Source: Pseudomonas anguilliseptica (GTDB lineage Bacteria; Pseudomonadota; Gammaproteobacteria; Pseudomonadales; Pseudomonadaceae). Taken from it: a stretch of 64,000 bases of DNA. Positions 9,561 through 18,559 of the stretch are shown piece by piece (positions within the stretch are counted from its first letter, which is position 1; every line of letters starts with the position of its first letter). The position numbers and the translations under genes are program-made. Where the stretch lies: contig NZ_FNSC01000001.1 in the NCBI RefSeq assembly GCF_900105355.1, forward strand, positions 2,232,001 through 2,296,000, in the 5' to 3' direction. A model generated the notes under the pieces. The model made no database searches. It worked only from the letters and a program-made list of their open reading frames with translations, and was not told where the DNA came from.

Positions 9561-11038
9561 CAGTGCTCCGGGACGCCAGAAGGTTGTTCGGCGGGGCGGT
9601 CGGTGGGTGGCGGCAGTTCTTTTTGCGCCACGCTCGGACCGGCGGTGACAATCACTAAGGCGTCGGGGTTGAGGTGCTTGGCCATGGCGGCCTTGACCTG
9701 TTCCACGCTCAGCGCTTCGACGTCACGCATAAAATCTTCCAGATAGCTCAGCGGCAGGTCATAGAAGCCCATGGAGCCGAGCTGTCCGACGATCGCGGCG
9801 TTGCTCGCGGTGGACAGCGGGAAGCTGCCGGCCAGCTCGCGCTTGGCGTTGTTCAGCTCATCACTAGTCGGGCCATCCTTGATGAAGTCCGCGAGCATGC
9901 TCTTGACCAGTTGCAGGGTGCCGTCACTGAGCTCCGCGCGGGTCTGCAGGTTGATCATAAAGGGGCCGCGCGCCTGCATGGCGCTGAAGCCGGAGTAGAC
10001 GCCATAGGTCAGGCCGCGCTTCTCGCGTACTTCAGTCATCAGGCGGGTGCCGAAACCGCCGCCGCCGAATACCTGGTTGCCCAGGTAGAGTGCGGCATAG
10101 TCCGGGTCGCGGCGATCGATGCCGAGCTGGGCGATCATCAGGTGGGTCTGGTTCGACGGAAACTCGATGTGTTGCAGGCCGGGTTCGGGTGTTTCCGGCT
10201 GGGCGATGCGCGGCAGTGCCGGGCCTTGCGGCAGGGCAGCGGACGCCTGGTTGGCCAGCGCTTCGGCATCGCTGCGCGAGAGGTCGCCGACCAGGGCGAT
10301 GATCGCATTGCTGGCGGTGTAGGCCTTGGCGTGGAAAGCCTGCAATTGCTCACGGGTGATTGCCGGAATCGACTCGGCATTGCCGTCGCTCGGGTGGGCG
10401 TACGGGTGCGTGCCGTACAGGCGCTCGAACAGCGCCAGGCTGGCCAGCTTGCCGGGGTTCTGCTTCTGGTACTCGAGGCCGGCCAGCAGCTGGTTCTTGA
10501 TTCGCGCCAGGGCGTCTTCGGGGAAGGTCGGCTGGCCGAGCACCTGATTGAACAGCTGCAGAGCCGGCTCGCGTTTGTCCGCCGCACTGAGGCTGCGCAG
10601 GCTGGCGATGGCCATGTCGCGGTAGGCGCCGTTGCCGAAGTTGGCGCCGAGGTTTTCGAAGCCGGCGGCAATTGCACCGACATCCTTGCCCGGCACGCCT
10701 TCGTTGAGCATGGCGTTGGTCAGCATGGCCAAGCCGGCGGTGCCGTCGTCATGGCTGCTGCCGGCGGCAAAGGTCAGTTGCAGGTCGAACATCGGCAGTT
10801 CGCGGGCTTCGACGAACAGCACCTTGGCGCCTTCGGCGGTTTGCCAGGTCTGGATATTCAGGTCACGGCGACTCGGTGGCTGATCGCCAAGGGCCGCTAG
10901 GGATTCGATGCTGGTCGACTCGGCGGGAGTCGGGGTTGGGCTGCTAGTCGAGCGGTTGATCACCAGGGCCAGCAGCGCCAGCAATATCAGTAGCGCCAGG
11001 CCGAGCAGGCCGTAGCGCAGGCCATTGCGCTCACTCAT
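9560..11038 (-). CDS. M16-family peptidase-like protein lacking the zinc motif
   Basis: A 492-residue periplasmic protein with an N-terminal membrane or signal segment (YGLLGLALLILLALLALVI). It has the M16 fold, but where active members have HxxEH this one reads GLAMLTNAMLNEG, so zinc cannot be held in the usual way. The C-terminal half keeps the Gly-rich loop and RY-type region (GFGTRLMTEVREKRGLTYGVYSGF). Such proteins pair with an active subunit, as in mitochondrial processing peptidase. ATG 11038 follows GAGGAG and overlaps the upstream gene by 8 bases, consistent with equal production of the two subunits. Confidence 0.9.
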   Translation of the reverse strand: MSERNGLRYGLLGLALLILLALLALVINRSTSSPTPTPAESTSIESLAALGDQPPSRRDLNIQTWQTAEGAKVLFVEARELPMFDLQLTFAAGSSHDDGTAGLAMLTNAMLNEGVPGKDVGAIAAGFENLGANFGNGAYRDMAIASLRSLSAADKREPALQLFNQVLGQPTFPEDALARIKNQLLAGLEYQKQNPGKLASLALFERLYGTHPYAHPSDGNAESIPAITREQLQAFHAKAYTASNAIIALVGDLSRSDAEALANQASAALPQGPALPRIAQPETPEPGLQHIEFPSNQTHLMIAQLGIDRRDPDYAALYLGNQVFGGGGFGTRLMTEVREKRGLTYGVYSGFSAMQARGPFMINLQTRAELSDGTLQLVKSMLADFIKDGPTSDELNNAKRELAGSFPLSTASNAAIVGQLGSMGFYDLPLSYLEDFMRDVEALSVEQVKAAMAKHLNPDALVIVTAGPSVAQKELPPPTDRPAEQPSGVPEH

Positions 11039-12386
11039 TGCGCTTCTCCTCAGGCAGAACATGGGCGACGCTCAGGCGGTCGCGGGTAAAGAAGGTGCTG
11101 GCGGCTTGTTGGATATCGGCCGGGGTCACGGCCTCCAGTTCGGCCAGTTCCTGATCGATCAGCTTCCACGACAGACCGACGGTTTCCAGTTGGCCAATGG
11201 CGGTAGCCTGGCTGGTGATCGAATCACGCTCGTAGACCAGGCCGGCGATCACTTGCGCACGCACACGGGCCAGCTCTTCGGCGCTCGGCGGGGTGTTCTT
11301 CAAATCCTCCAGTTCGCGCCACAGGCCGGCTTCGACCTGCTCCAGGGTCTTGCCGGTCTGCACGTTGGGCGTGGCGGACAGGATAAACAGGCTGTCGCCA
11401 CGGGAGAAGCCGTCGTACCAGGCAGATGCGCCGGACACCAGTTCCTCGCCACGTTCCAGGCGGGTCGGCAGGCGGGCGCTGTAGCCGCCATCGAGCAAGG
11501 CGGCTGCAAGGCGCAGCGCGTGCACCTGGCGCGGTTGTTCGGCGGTGGCCAGGCCTGGCACGTTGAAGCCCATCATCAGGCTTGGCAGCTGGGTTTTCAG
11601 GTGCAGGGTGATGCGTCGTTCGCCCGGTGCGGCCAGCTCACGCGGCGCTTTTGCCGTCGGTACCGTACGCTTGGGGATGGCGCCGAAGTAGCGCTCGGCG
11701 AGGATCTTCACCTCGGCGACGCTGACGTCGCCGACTACCACCAGGGTGGCGTTGTTCGGCGCGTACCAAGCCTCATACCAGGCGCGCAACTCCTCGACGG
11801 TCATGCGCTTAAGGTCGGCCATCCAGCCGATGGTCGGCGTGTGGTAACCGCTGGCGGGGTAGGCCATGGCCTTGAAGCGCTCGTAGGCCAGGCTCGACGG
11901 CTTGTCGTCGGTGCGCAGGCGGCGCTCTTCCTTGATCACCTCGATTTCCTTGGCGAACTCGTCGGCCGGAAGTTTGAGGCTGGCCAGACGGTCGGCTTCC
12001 AGTTCCAGGGCGGTGGCCAGGCGGTCACGGGCCAGCACCTGGTAGTAGGCGGTGTAATCGTCGCTGGTAAAGGCGTTTTCCTCGGCGCCCAACTCACGCA
12101 GGATGCGCGAGGCTTCGCCGGGGCCGAGCTTGCGGCTGCCCTTGAACATCATGTGTTCGAGGGCATGGGACAGGCCGGTCTGACCAGGCGTCTCGTAGCT
12201 GGAGCCGACCTTGTACCAGAGCTGGCTGACTACCACTGGCGCGCGGTGGTCTTCACGCACGATCACCTTGAGGCCATTGTCCAGGCTGAATTCGTGGGTC
12301 GGTTGGGTTTCCGCGGCCAGGGCCAGCAGCGGTGTAAAGAGCACGCCGAAACATAGGGCGGCGACACGATGGGCAAGCGTTGGCAT
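11031..12386 (-). CDS. M16-family zinc protease, catalytic subunit
   Basis: A 451-residue zinc metallopeptidase. From ATG 12386 it has a signal peptide (residues 1-25, AALCFGVLFTPLLALAAE), then the inverted zinc motif HALEH at residues 74-78 with the downstream Glu in ALELEADRL. It probably acts in the periplasm as a heterodimer with the following inactive paralogue. The longer upstream frame adds 87 low-complexity residues and is not used. Substrates are unknown; a role in peptide or protein turnover is inferred from the family. Confidence 0.93.
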   Translation of the reverse strand: MPTLAHRVAALCFGVLFTPLLALAAETQPTHEFSLDNGLKVIVREDHRAPVVVSQLWYKVGSSYETPGQTGLSHALEHMMFKGSRKLGPGEASRILRELGAEENAFTSDDYTAYYQVLARDRLATALELEADRLASLKLPADEFAKEIEVIKEERRLRTDDKPSSLAYERFKAMAYPASGYHTPTIGWMADLKRMTVEELRAWYEAWYAPNNATLVVVGDVSVAEVKILAERYFGAIPKRTVPTAKAPRELAAPGERRITLHLKTQLPSLMMGFNVPGLATAEQPRQVHALRLAAALLDGGYSARLPTRLERGEELVSGASAWYDGFSRGDSLFILSATPNVQTGKTLEQVEAGLWRELEDLKNTPPSAEELARVRAQVIAGLVYERDSITSQATAIGQLETVGLSWKLIDQELAELEAVTPADIQQAASTFFTRDRLSVAHVLPEEKRNE

Positions 12387-12651
12387 GGGAATCTGTTCAC
12401 CGTAAATGACATGTTGCCGTGGCGCGGAGGGCGACTCGGCACGCTGTGGAGCGCAGGTATGAGGTGTTGGGCAAACCTGCGGCAGAGTATGGCGTGTTGC
12501 GGCAGTCAATCCATAGAACCTGTTTCTGATCTGCATCGCCTCGGCTTTCGGGCGGCTCAGGCCAGGGGCGGATTCTAACGGCAAGCGGCGTGCAACAGAA
12601 CTGTGAGACCTTGCCGCTGTGGGCCGGTTCCGCCTGCGCCGTAGCAATTGT

Positions 12652-13587
12652 TCAGGTATCGGTGGCGGGGTTGAGGCCCAACCCGCGGGCGTCGAGAAAC
12701 GCTGCCAGGTAATCGATAAAGGCCTGCACCTTGCGCGTGGCGCGCCGATGGCTGGGGTATACGGCGAGGATCAGCGGGCCGAAGGCATCCGGGTCGAAGT
12801 CATATTCGCTCATCACTTGCACCAGTTGGCCGCTGTCCAGATAGGGCCGCACGCTCCAGGTCGGGCAGCCGTACAGGCCGGCGCCGCTGAGGGTGTTGGC
12901 TAACAATAAGTCGTAGTTGTCGCTTTCCAGGCGGGCATTCGGTACTGGGACGCGCAGGCGCACACCCTTTTGCGCCAGCCACCAGAAGTGCTGATCCAGC
13001 GATGGGTGGCGATAGAGCAGCCATTGGTGCTGGGCGAAGTGCTGCGGGTGCAATGGCGCTGGGGTGGCGGCCAGGTAGGCCGGGCTGGCGCACAGCACGA
13101 TACGGTTGTGCCCCAGGGGTTTGGCGATCAGCCCCGGCAGGTCGCTGCGGCCCTCGCGCAGGGCCAGGTCATAACCGCCTTCGACCAGATCGACAAAGGC
13201 GTCGCACAAATCCACCCGCAGGCGAATCTGCGGGTTGGCGACGAGAAAGCCACCACACGCCTCATCGAGAAACGCCCGGCCAAAGCCCAGCGGCGCAGTC
13301 AGGCGCAGGTTGCCGTGCAGGCCGTGCTTGAGCTGGCCGATCTCCTCACCGGCATCGTGTAGGCGCTGCAGCACCTGGCGCGCGGTATCCAGGTAGAGCC
13401 GTCCGGCCTCGGTCAGTGCGGTACGGCGGGTGCTGCGCTCGAACAGCTGCGCGCCCAGCTCGGCTTCCAGATGGCTGATCGCCTTGGTCAGGGCCGAGGG
13501 GGTTTTACCCAACTGCTCGGCCGCGCGGCTAAAACTGCCGTGCTCGGCGGTGGCGACAAACATGCTCAGGGCGCTGAGCTTGTCCAT
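12652..13587 (-). CDS. LysR-family transcriptional regulator
   Basis: A 311-residue regulator with an N-terminal winged helix-turn-helix (LSALSMFVATAEHGSFSRAAEQLGKTPSALTKAISHLE) followed by a LysR substrate-binding domain. ATG 13587 is preceded by AGGA at good spacing and gives the typical MDKLSAL start. It is divergent from the amidohydrolase pseudogene, so it may have controlled that gene and the outer membrane protein gene behind it. If both targets are dead, the regulator may be losing its purpose. Confidence 0.92.
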   Translation of the reverse strand: MDKLSALSMFVATAEHGSFSRAAEQLGKTPSALTKAISHLEAELGAQLFERSTRRTALTEAGRLYLDTARQVLQRLHDAGEEIGQLKHGLHGNLRLTAPLGFGRAFLDEACGGFLVANPQIRLRVDLCDAFVDLVEGGYDLALREGRSDLPGLIAKPLGHNRIVLCASPAYLAATPAPLHPQHFAQHQWLLYRHPSLDQHFWWLAQKGVRLRVPVPNARLESDNYDLLLANTLSGAGLYGCPTWSVRPYLDSGQLVQVMSEYDFDPDAFGPLILAVYPSHRRATRKVQAFIDYLAAFLDARGLGLNPATDT

Positions 13588-13604
13588 GGATTTTTTCCTG
13601 TTTG

Positions 13605-13619
13605 GCAAAAGCTTTTTGC
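13605..13619. promoter_or_regulatory. Short palindrome upstream of the LysR gene
   Basis: GCAAAA-GCT-TTTTGC is a perfect 6-bp inverted repeat in the 108-base divergent region, 17 bases upstream of the LysR start. Its position suits LysR autoregulation, but it lacks a clear T-N11-A core. Tentative. Confidence 0.3.
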
Positions 13620-13695
13620 TTGGCGCTGCGGTTCTGTACCGCTGCGTCAGGCGCTAGTCTCGCGGCGAAACTAATAAGAACAAGAGGCTAAGGCA

Positions 13696-15401
13696 ATGCA
13701 ACGATTTATTCCAAGCCTGTTGGTCGCCGCCATGGCTTTTTCCTCGATGGAAGCCATGGCGGCCGCCGACCTGCTGCTATTTAACGGCAAGGTGTACACC
13801 GCAGAACCCGGCCAACCCCTGGCGCAGGCCGTCGCGGTGGCGGATGGCAAGATTCTCAAGGTAGGCACTGATGCCGAGATCAAGGCCCTGGCCGATGCCG
13901 ATACGCAGCTGATCGACCTGGCGGGCAAGGTGCTTATGCCGGGCATGATCGACACCCACAGCCATCCGGTGGCGGCGGCCTACGACAGCATGGGCGCCAA
14001 CCTGTATGACGAAGTCAAACCGCTGGTCGAGCTGGAGCAGTGGATCATCGCCCAGGGTCAGGCCGGAGTGGCGCGGGTGGGCGATATCATCGTCATCTCC
14101 GGCGCCAGCTCGGGCTATTGGGAGCAGAGCGCGGAGCAGCCGGTGGTGCTGAATGGCATCGACGGGCATACCGGCTGGGCCAACAACGCCATGCTCGCGC
14201 GGGTGAAGATCGATGCGGCGCTGGTGCAAAGCCTGCCGGAGAAGGAACGCAACTATATCGGCCATGGCGCCGACTTCACGCCCAGCGGCTACCTGGCGGA
14301 AAACGGCTGGGATCGGGTGCGCAGCCAACTGCCCGCGCCCACTGAAGAGGTGATGCTCAATGCTGCGCGTGAGGCGGTGAAGGTCAATAACCAGGTCGGC
14401 GTTACCGCCTGGATGGACGCCGCGGCCAATGCCGGCAGTGGCGATTCACTGTTCGAGCTGCGCCCCACCGAGCAGGATGTCGGCGTGCTGCCGCTGTACC
14501 GCAAGCTGGCTGAGAACGGCGAACTCAGCGCCCACGTTGCGGCGCTGCTGATTACTCACCCGCAGAGCAAACCGGCTGATCTCGAGGTGCTGGACAAGGT
14601 TATGCAGCAGTTTCAGGGCGTGCCGAACCTGACGTTCCCCGGGATCAAGATCTTCGCCGATGGCGTGATGGAGTTCCCAGGGCAGACCGCTGCGCTGCTC
14701 GACCCCTTCAAGAACAGCCTCAAGCGCGGAGAGCTGCTGATCGACCCGAAGAACTTCGGCCAATTGGCCGTGGCGGCGGAGCAGCGCGGCTGGATCATGC
14801 ATGTGCATGCGGTCGGCGACCGCGCGGTGCGTGAAGCGCTAACGGCTTCGAGTACGCCCGCTCGCTCAAGCCGGCAGCGGTGCCGCACAGCATCAGCCAC
14901 CTGCAGCTGGTCAATCCCAAGGAGTTTGCGCGGTTCAAGCAGCTCGGTGTGATCGCCTCGATGCAGTTGCTCTGGGCCACCGCCGAGACCTACACCGAGG
15001 AACTGGTCAAGCCCTACGTCAGCGCCGCCGCCTATCAGTACCAGTACCCGGCGCGTTCGCTGCACCAGGCCGGTGCGACCATTGCCGGGGCCAGCGATTG
15101 GCCGGTTTCCAGCCCCAACCCGTGGAATGCCATCGCCCAGGCCAGCACTCGCAAGGGGCCAATGGGCGTGCTGAATGCCAAGGAAAGTATCGACCGGCAG
15201 ACCATGTTCCAGGCCTACACCCTGAATGCCGCCAAGGCCCTGCGCCTGGACAGCCAGATCGGCTCCCTGGTACCTGGCAAGCAGGCTGACCTGATCGTCC
15301 TCGACCGCGATGTGTTCAAGGTCAGCGATGAAGAGCTGTTCGACACCCAGGTGCTGCGCACCTTCTTCGCCGGCAAGCAGGTTTACGCCCCGGCTTCCTG
15401 A
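13696..15401 (+). pseudogene. Amidohydrolase (YtcJ-like, amidohydrolase 3 family), frameshifted
   Basis: The first frame (13696 to about 14840) gives a signal peptide, the LLLFNGKVYTAEPGQPLAQA start, the metal motif DTHSH and HVHAVGDRAVREAL. The protein then continues one frame over from AAC at 14841 (NGFEYARSLKPAAVPHSISH) to 15401, ending in the family C-terminus (GSLVPGKQADLIVLDRD). One base is missing between 14838 and 14841, where the sequence reads GCGCTAACGGC. Restored, the enzyme would be about 568 residues, normal for the family. As it stands, translation runs out of frame to 14952. It is either a recent pseudogene or an assembly error; no slippery site suggests programmed shifting. 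Confidence 0.9.
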
Positions 15402-15407
15402 CCCAGA

Positions 15408-15463
15408 CTCCGCCCGCTCCGCCTTATCGGCACTGCTCCCCGCATGGGGCAGGGCGGGCGGAG
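15408..15463. terminator. Nested hairpin after the amidohydrolase pseudogene
   Basis: A 10-bp outer stem (CTCCGCCCGC with GCGGGCGGAG) encloses a second hairpin (GCTCCCCGCATGGGGC). It sits 7 bases after the stop and has no T-run. It could be an attenuator before the outer membrane protein gene. Confidence 0.35.
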
Positions 15464-15509
15464 CCTTGTCCAGCAGGCGTCACAGACCCATAACAATAAG
15501 GAAAAGCCA

Positions 15510-16253
15510 ATGCGCGTATTAGCCATCCTCACCCTTACCAGCCTGGCGCTGCAGCCCCTCTGCAGCCAGGTAGTAGAACTGAATGATCAGTTTGCCCTGC
15601 TGATCACCCCCAAAGTGGTCAGCGACTACCGCTCCGACGGCGTCTCGCAAACCCTCGGAGACCCAGCCGCACAGCTCGATGTGATGCTCAGCCATGTCAG
15701 CGGTGCTTACCTTGGGGGCTGGACTAGCCATGTCAACTTTGGCTACGACTGGGAAAATGACGATAACTACGGCACCCGCCAGGAAGTCGACTACTACGCC
15801 GGCTACTACTGGCAGATCAACGACAACATCAGCCTGGATACGATGTAAAGCAAGTACACCTACCCAGGCGAAAGCCAGTTCAACAGCAGCGACATCATCG
15901 TCACCCTGGAGGCCTACGGCGCCTATGTAGGCGGCAAGTATTCGGTCGATACCGATGACGACAAGCTCAACGCGTATATCGGCTATCGCACCCTGTTGCC
16001 GTTGGACGTAGCCCTGGATGCCCGCTACGGCAACGTCGACTACAAGGACGATGTGCTCTGGAACGAAGACTTCAGCAAGTCGCGGCAGCGCTATGACTAC
16101 TGGCAGGTCGACCTGACTCGCGATCTGATCGGCGTGACCTGGGGGCTGAGCTACATCGATACCGACCAGTCGAAAGCCGAGTGTTTGAACTTCAGCGGCT
16201 ACGACGACCTGTGCGGGCCGACCGTCGTCGCCAGCGCCAGTAAGACCTTCTAG
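15510..16253 (+). pseudogene. Outer membrane protein of the TIGR02001 type, in-frame stop
   Basis: From ATG 15510 (after AAGGAA) the frame gives a signal peptide (MRVLAILTLTSLALQPLCS) and beta-rich sequence typical of this small porin-like family (LITPKVVSDYRSDGVSQT, then GGWTSHVNFGYDWEND). A TAA at 15846-15848 interrupts it after DNISLDTM. The same frame then continues without a stop for 134 more residues (SKYTYPGESQFNSSD to the terminal SASKTF), including the conserved aromatic C-terminus of outer membrane proteins. A single base change in a TAC or TAT codon explains it. It directly follows the frameshifted amidohydrolase gene. Confidence 0.85.
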
Positions 16254-16274
16254 GGAGCAACACATGCCGTCGGA

Positions 16275-16307
16275 CGCGCCCGCTTGGCCTTAGCGCCAGC
16301 GGGCGCG
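16275..16307. terminator. Hairpin after the outer membrane protein pseudogene
   Basis: A perfect 10-bp stem (CGCGCCCGCT with AGCGGGCGCG) with a 13-base loop, 22 bases after the stop. No T-run follows. Probably a transcription end separating this region from ftsY. Confidence 0.4.
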
Positions 16308-16461
16308 GAGGTGCTAGGATACGCATCCGTTTTACTGGCGGCCGTGTCTGCTGGGGCATCCGGGTATTACTGCGCACACTCTTCAACTCTGTTGCGCTGC
16401 GTGGGTAATACTTTCTGAGCCTTGTACCGGCGTGTCGCACCTTTCGAGATAGCCGTCCTCC

Positions 16462-17889
16462 ATGTTTGGTTCCAACGACGACAAGAACACCCCCGCGCCT
16501 GCTGCGCCGCCCTCTGCCGAGAAGCCCGCAGAGAAGAAAGACCTGTTCGGCTGGCTGCGCAAGAAGCCGCAGGCGCCGAGCAGCCCTGAACCGCAGCCGG
16601 CGCCCGTCAGCGAGCAGCCTGCTGCTCCGGCTGTTGCCGAGACCGCACCTGCACCCGTTGCGCCGGTAAGCGAAGTCGCTGCGCCAGTTGAGTCGCTAGT
16701 CATTCCCGCAGAAGTCGTTGTCGAGCCACAGCCTACGTCAGTGGTCCCCGTTCCGGTTGAGCCGACTGTCGCTCCCGCGCTGCCTGAAGCCAGCGAAGCC
16801 AACCCACAGCCACGGCCGTCGCGTTTCCGTATCAATGCCGGCAGCGAAGTGCTGCATGCCCATATTGAACAGCCTGCGCTGGTTGAGCCGGTCGTCGCGC
16901 CGCCAGTGATCGAGCCTGCAGTCGTGCAACCTGTTGCCGCTCCGGCCAAAAACGCCGAAGAAACCCGCGCCGGCTTTCTCGAGCGCCTCAAGCAGGGGCT
17001 GTCGAAAACCAGCGCCAGCCTGGGCGAGGGTATGGCCAGCCTGTTTCTCGGCAAGAAAGCCATCGACGATGAGCTGCTCGAAGACCTGGAAACCCGCCTG
17101 CTGACCGCCGACGTTGGCGTCGAGGCCACCACTGCGATCATCGGCAACCTGACCAAGCGCGTGGCACGCAAGGAGCTGGCCGACAGCGGCGCGCTGTACA
17201 AGGCCCTGCAGGACGAGCTGACCGCGCTGCTCAAGCCGGTCGAGCAGCCGCTGAAAATCGACAGTAGCAAACAGCCCTATGTGATTCTGGTGGTCGGCGT
17301 GAACGGCGCCGGCAAGACCACCACCATCGGCAAACTGGCGAAAAAACTGCAGCAGGATGGCAAGAAAGTCATGCTCGCCGCCGGTGATACCTTCCGCGCC
17401 GCCGCCGTTGAGCAGCTGCAGGTGTGGGGCGAGCGCAACCAGATTGCGGTAATTGCCCAGCACGCCGGCGCCGACTCCGCATCGGTAATCTTCGATGCGG
17501 TGCAGGCGGCTAAATCGCGCGGCATGGACGTATTGATTGCAGACACTGCGGGGCGCCTGCATACCAAAGACAACCTGATGGAAGAACTGAAGAAGGTCCG
17601 CCGGGTAATCGGCAAGCTGGATGACACCGCGCCGCACGAAGTGCTGCTGGTGCTGGACGCCGGTACCGGGCAGAACGCCATCAATCAGGCCAAACAGTTC
17701 AATCAGACGGTCAACCTTACCGGCCTGGCGCTGACCAAGCTGGATGGCACCGCCAAGGGCGGGGTGATCTTTGCCCTGGCCAAGCAGTTTGCCTTGCCGA
17801 TTCGTTATATCGGGGTGGGCGAGGGTATTGATGACTTGCGCACCTTTGAGGCCGATGCCTTCGTTCAGGCCCTGTTCGCGGAGAAATAG
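16462..17889 (+). CDS. ftsY: Signal recognition particle receptor FtsY
   Basis: A 475-residue SRP-family GTPase that docks SRP-ribosome complexes at the inner membrane. The first about 170 residues form an acidic, Pro/Ala/Val-rich extension, the membrane-association (A) domain. The N domain follows, then the G domain with P-loop GVNGAGKTTTIGKLAKK near residue 279, DTAGR near 361 and TKLDGTAKGG near 425. It is the first gene of ftsY-ftsE-ftsX; the ftsE start follows one base after its stop. Confidence 0.98.
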   Translation: MFGSNDDKNTPAPAAPPSAEKPAEKKDLFGWLRKKPQAPSSPEPQPAPVSEQPAAPAVAETAPAPVAPVSEVAAPVESLVIPAEVVVEPQPTSVVPVPVEPTVAPALPEASEANPQPRPSRFRINAGSEVLHAHIEQPALVEPVVAPPVIEPAVVQPVAAPAKNAEETRAGFLERLKQGLSKTSASLGEGMASLFLGKKAIDDELLEDLETRLLTADVGVEATTAIIGNLTKRVARKELADSGALYKALQDELTALLKPVEQPLKIDSSKQPYVILVVGVNGAGKTTTIGKLAKKLQQDGKKVMLAAGDTFRAAAVEQLQVWGERNQIAVIAQHAGADSASVIFDAVQAAKSRGMDVLIADTAGRLHTKDNLMEELKKVRRVIGKLDDTAPHEVLLVLDAGTGQNAINQAKQFNQTVNLTGLALTKLDGTAKGGVIFALAKQFALPIRYIGVGEGIDDLRTFEADAFVQALFAEK

Positions 17890-17890
17890 G

Positions 17891-18559
17891 ATGATCAAAT
17901 TCGAGCAGGTCGGTAAGCGCTACCCGAACGGCCACATCGGGCTGCACGAACTGAGCTTCCACGTACGCCGTGGTGAGTTCCTGTTCGTCACCGGGCACTC
18001 CGGTGCCGGCAAGAGCACCCTGTTGCGCCTGTTGCTGGCGATGGAACGGCCGAGTAGCGGCAAGCTGTTGCTGGCCGGGCAGGATCTGTCGCATATCACC
18101 AATGCACAGATTCCGTTTCTGCGTCGACAGATCGGCGTGGTGTTCCAGAACCACCAGCTGCTGTTCGACCGCAGCGTATTCGACAACGTGGCGCTGCCAC
18201 TGCAGATTCTCGGCCTGTCCAAGGACGAAATCGGCACCTGCGTGCGCACCGCCCTGGAGCGCGTGTCCCTGGCCGACAAGGCCGGGCAGTTCCCGGGTGA
18301 TCTGTCTACCGGTCAGCAGCAGCGCGTCGGTATTGCCCGCGCCGTTGTGCATCGCCCGGCATTGTTATTGGCGGATGAGCCCACCGGTAACCTCGACCCG
18401 CGCCTGGCGGCCGAGATCATGGGGGTGTTTGAAGACATCAACCGCCTCGGCACCACCGTGCTGATTGCCAGCCACGATTTGGCGCTGATCGCGCGCATGC
18501 GCCACCGCATGTTGACCCTGCAGCGCGGCCGCCTGATCGGCGACGGGGAGGCCGCATGA
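17891..18559 (+). CDS. ftsE: Cell division ATP-binding protein FtsE
   Basis: A 222-residue ABC ATPase that, with FtsX, activates peptidoglycan hydrolases through periplasmic partners at the division site. Walker A is GHSGAGKST (residues 35-43), the signature is LSTGQQQRVGIARA and Walker B is LLLADEPTGNLD. The ATG lies one base after the ftsY stop, and the gene overlaps ftsX by 4 bases (ATGA), so the three are tightly coupled. Confidence 0.98.
   Translation: MIKFEQVGKRYPNGHIGLHELSFHVRRGEFLFVTGHSGAGKSTLLRLLLAMERPSSGKLLLAGQDLSHITNAQIPFLRRQIGVVFQNHQLLFDRSVFDNVALPLQILGLSKDEIGTCVRTALERVSLADKAGQFPGDLSTGQQQRVGIARAVVHRPALLLADEPTGNLDPRLAAEIMGVFEDINRLGTTVLIASHDLALIARMRHRMLTLQRGRLIGDGEAA

Noticed and set aside
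9674..10900. 408-codon open frame on the plus strand, and similar long frames at 11025-12356 and 36649-37965
   Set aside because: Each is antisense to a clearly recognised gene (the M16 pair, metX) and has a low-complexity, Gly/Gln/Val-rich translation without a start signal.
14839..14841. Programmed frameshift in the amidohydrolase gene
   Set aside because: The site reads GCGCTAACGGC, with no slippery heptamer, no stimulatory hairpin and no family precedent. A deletion or sequencing error is simpler.
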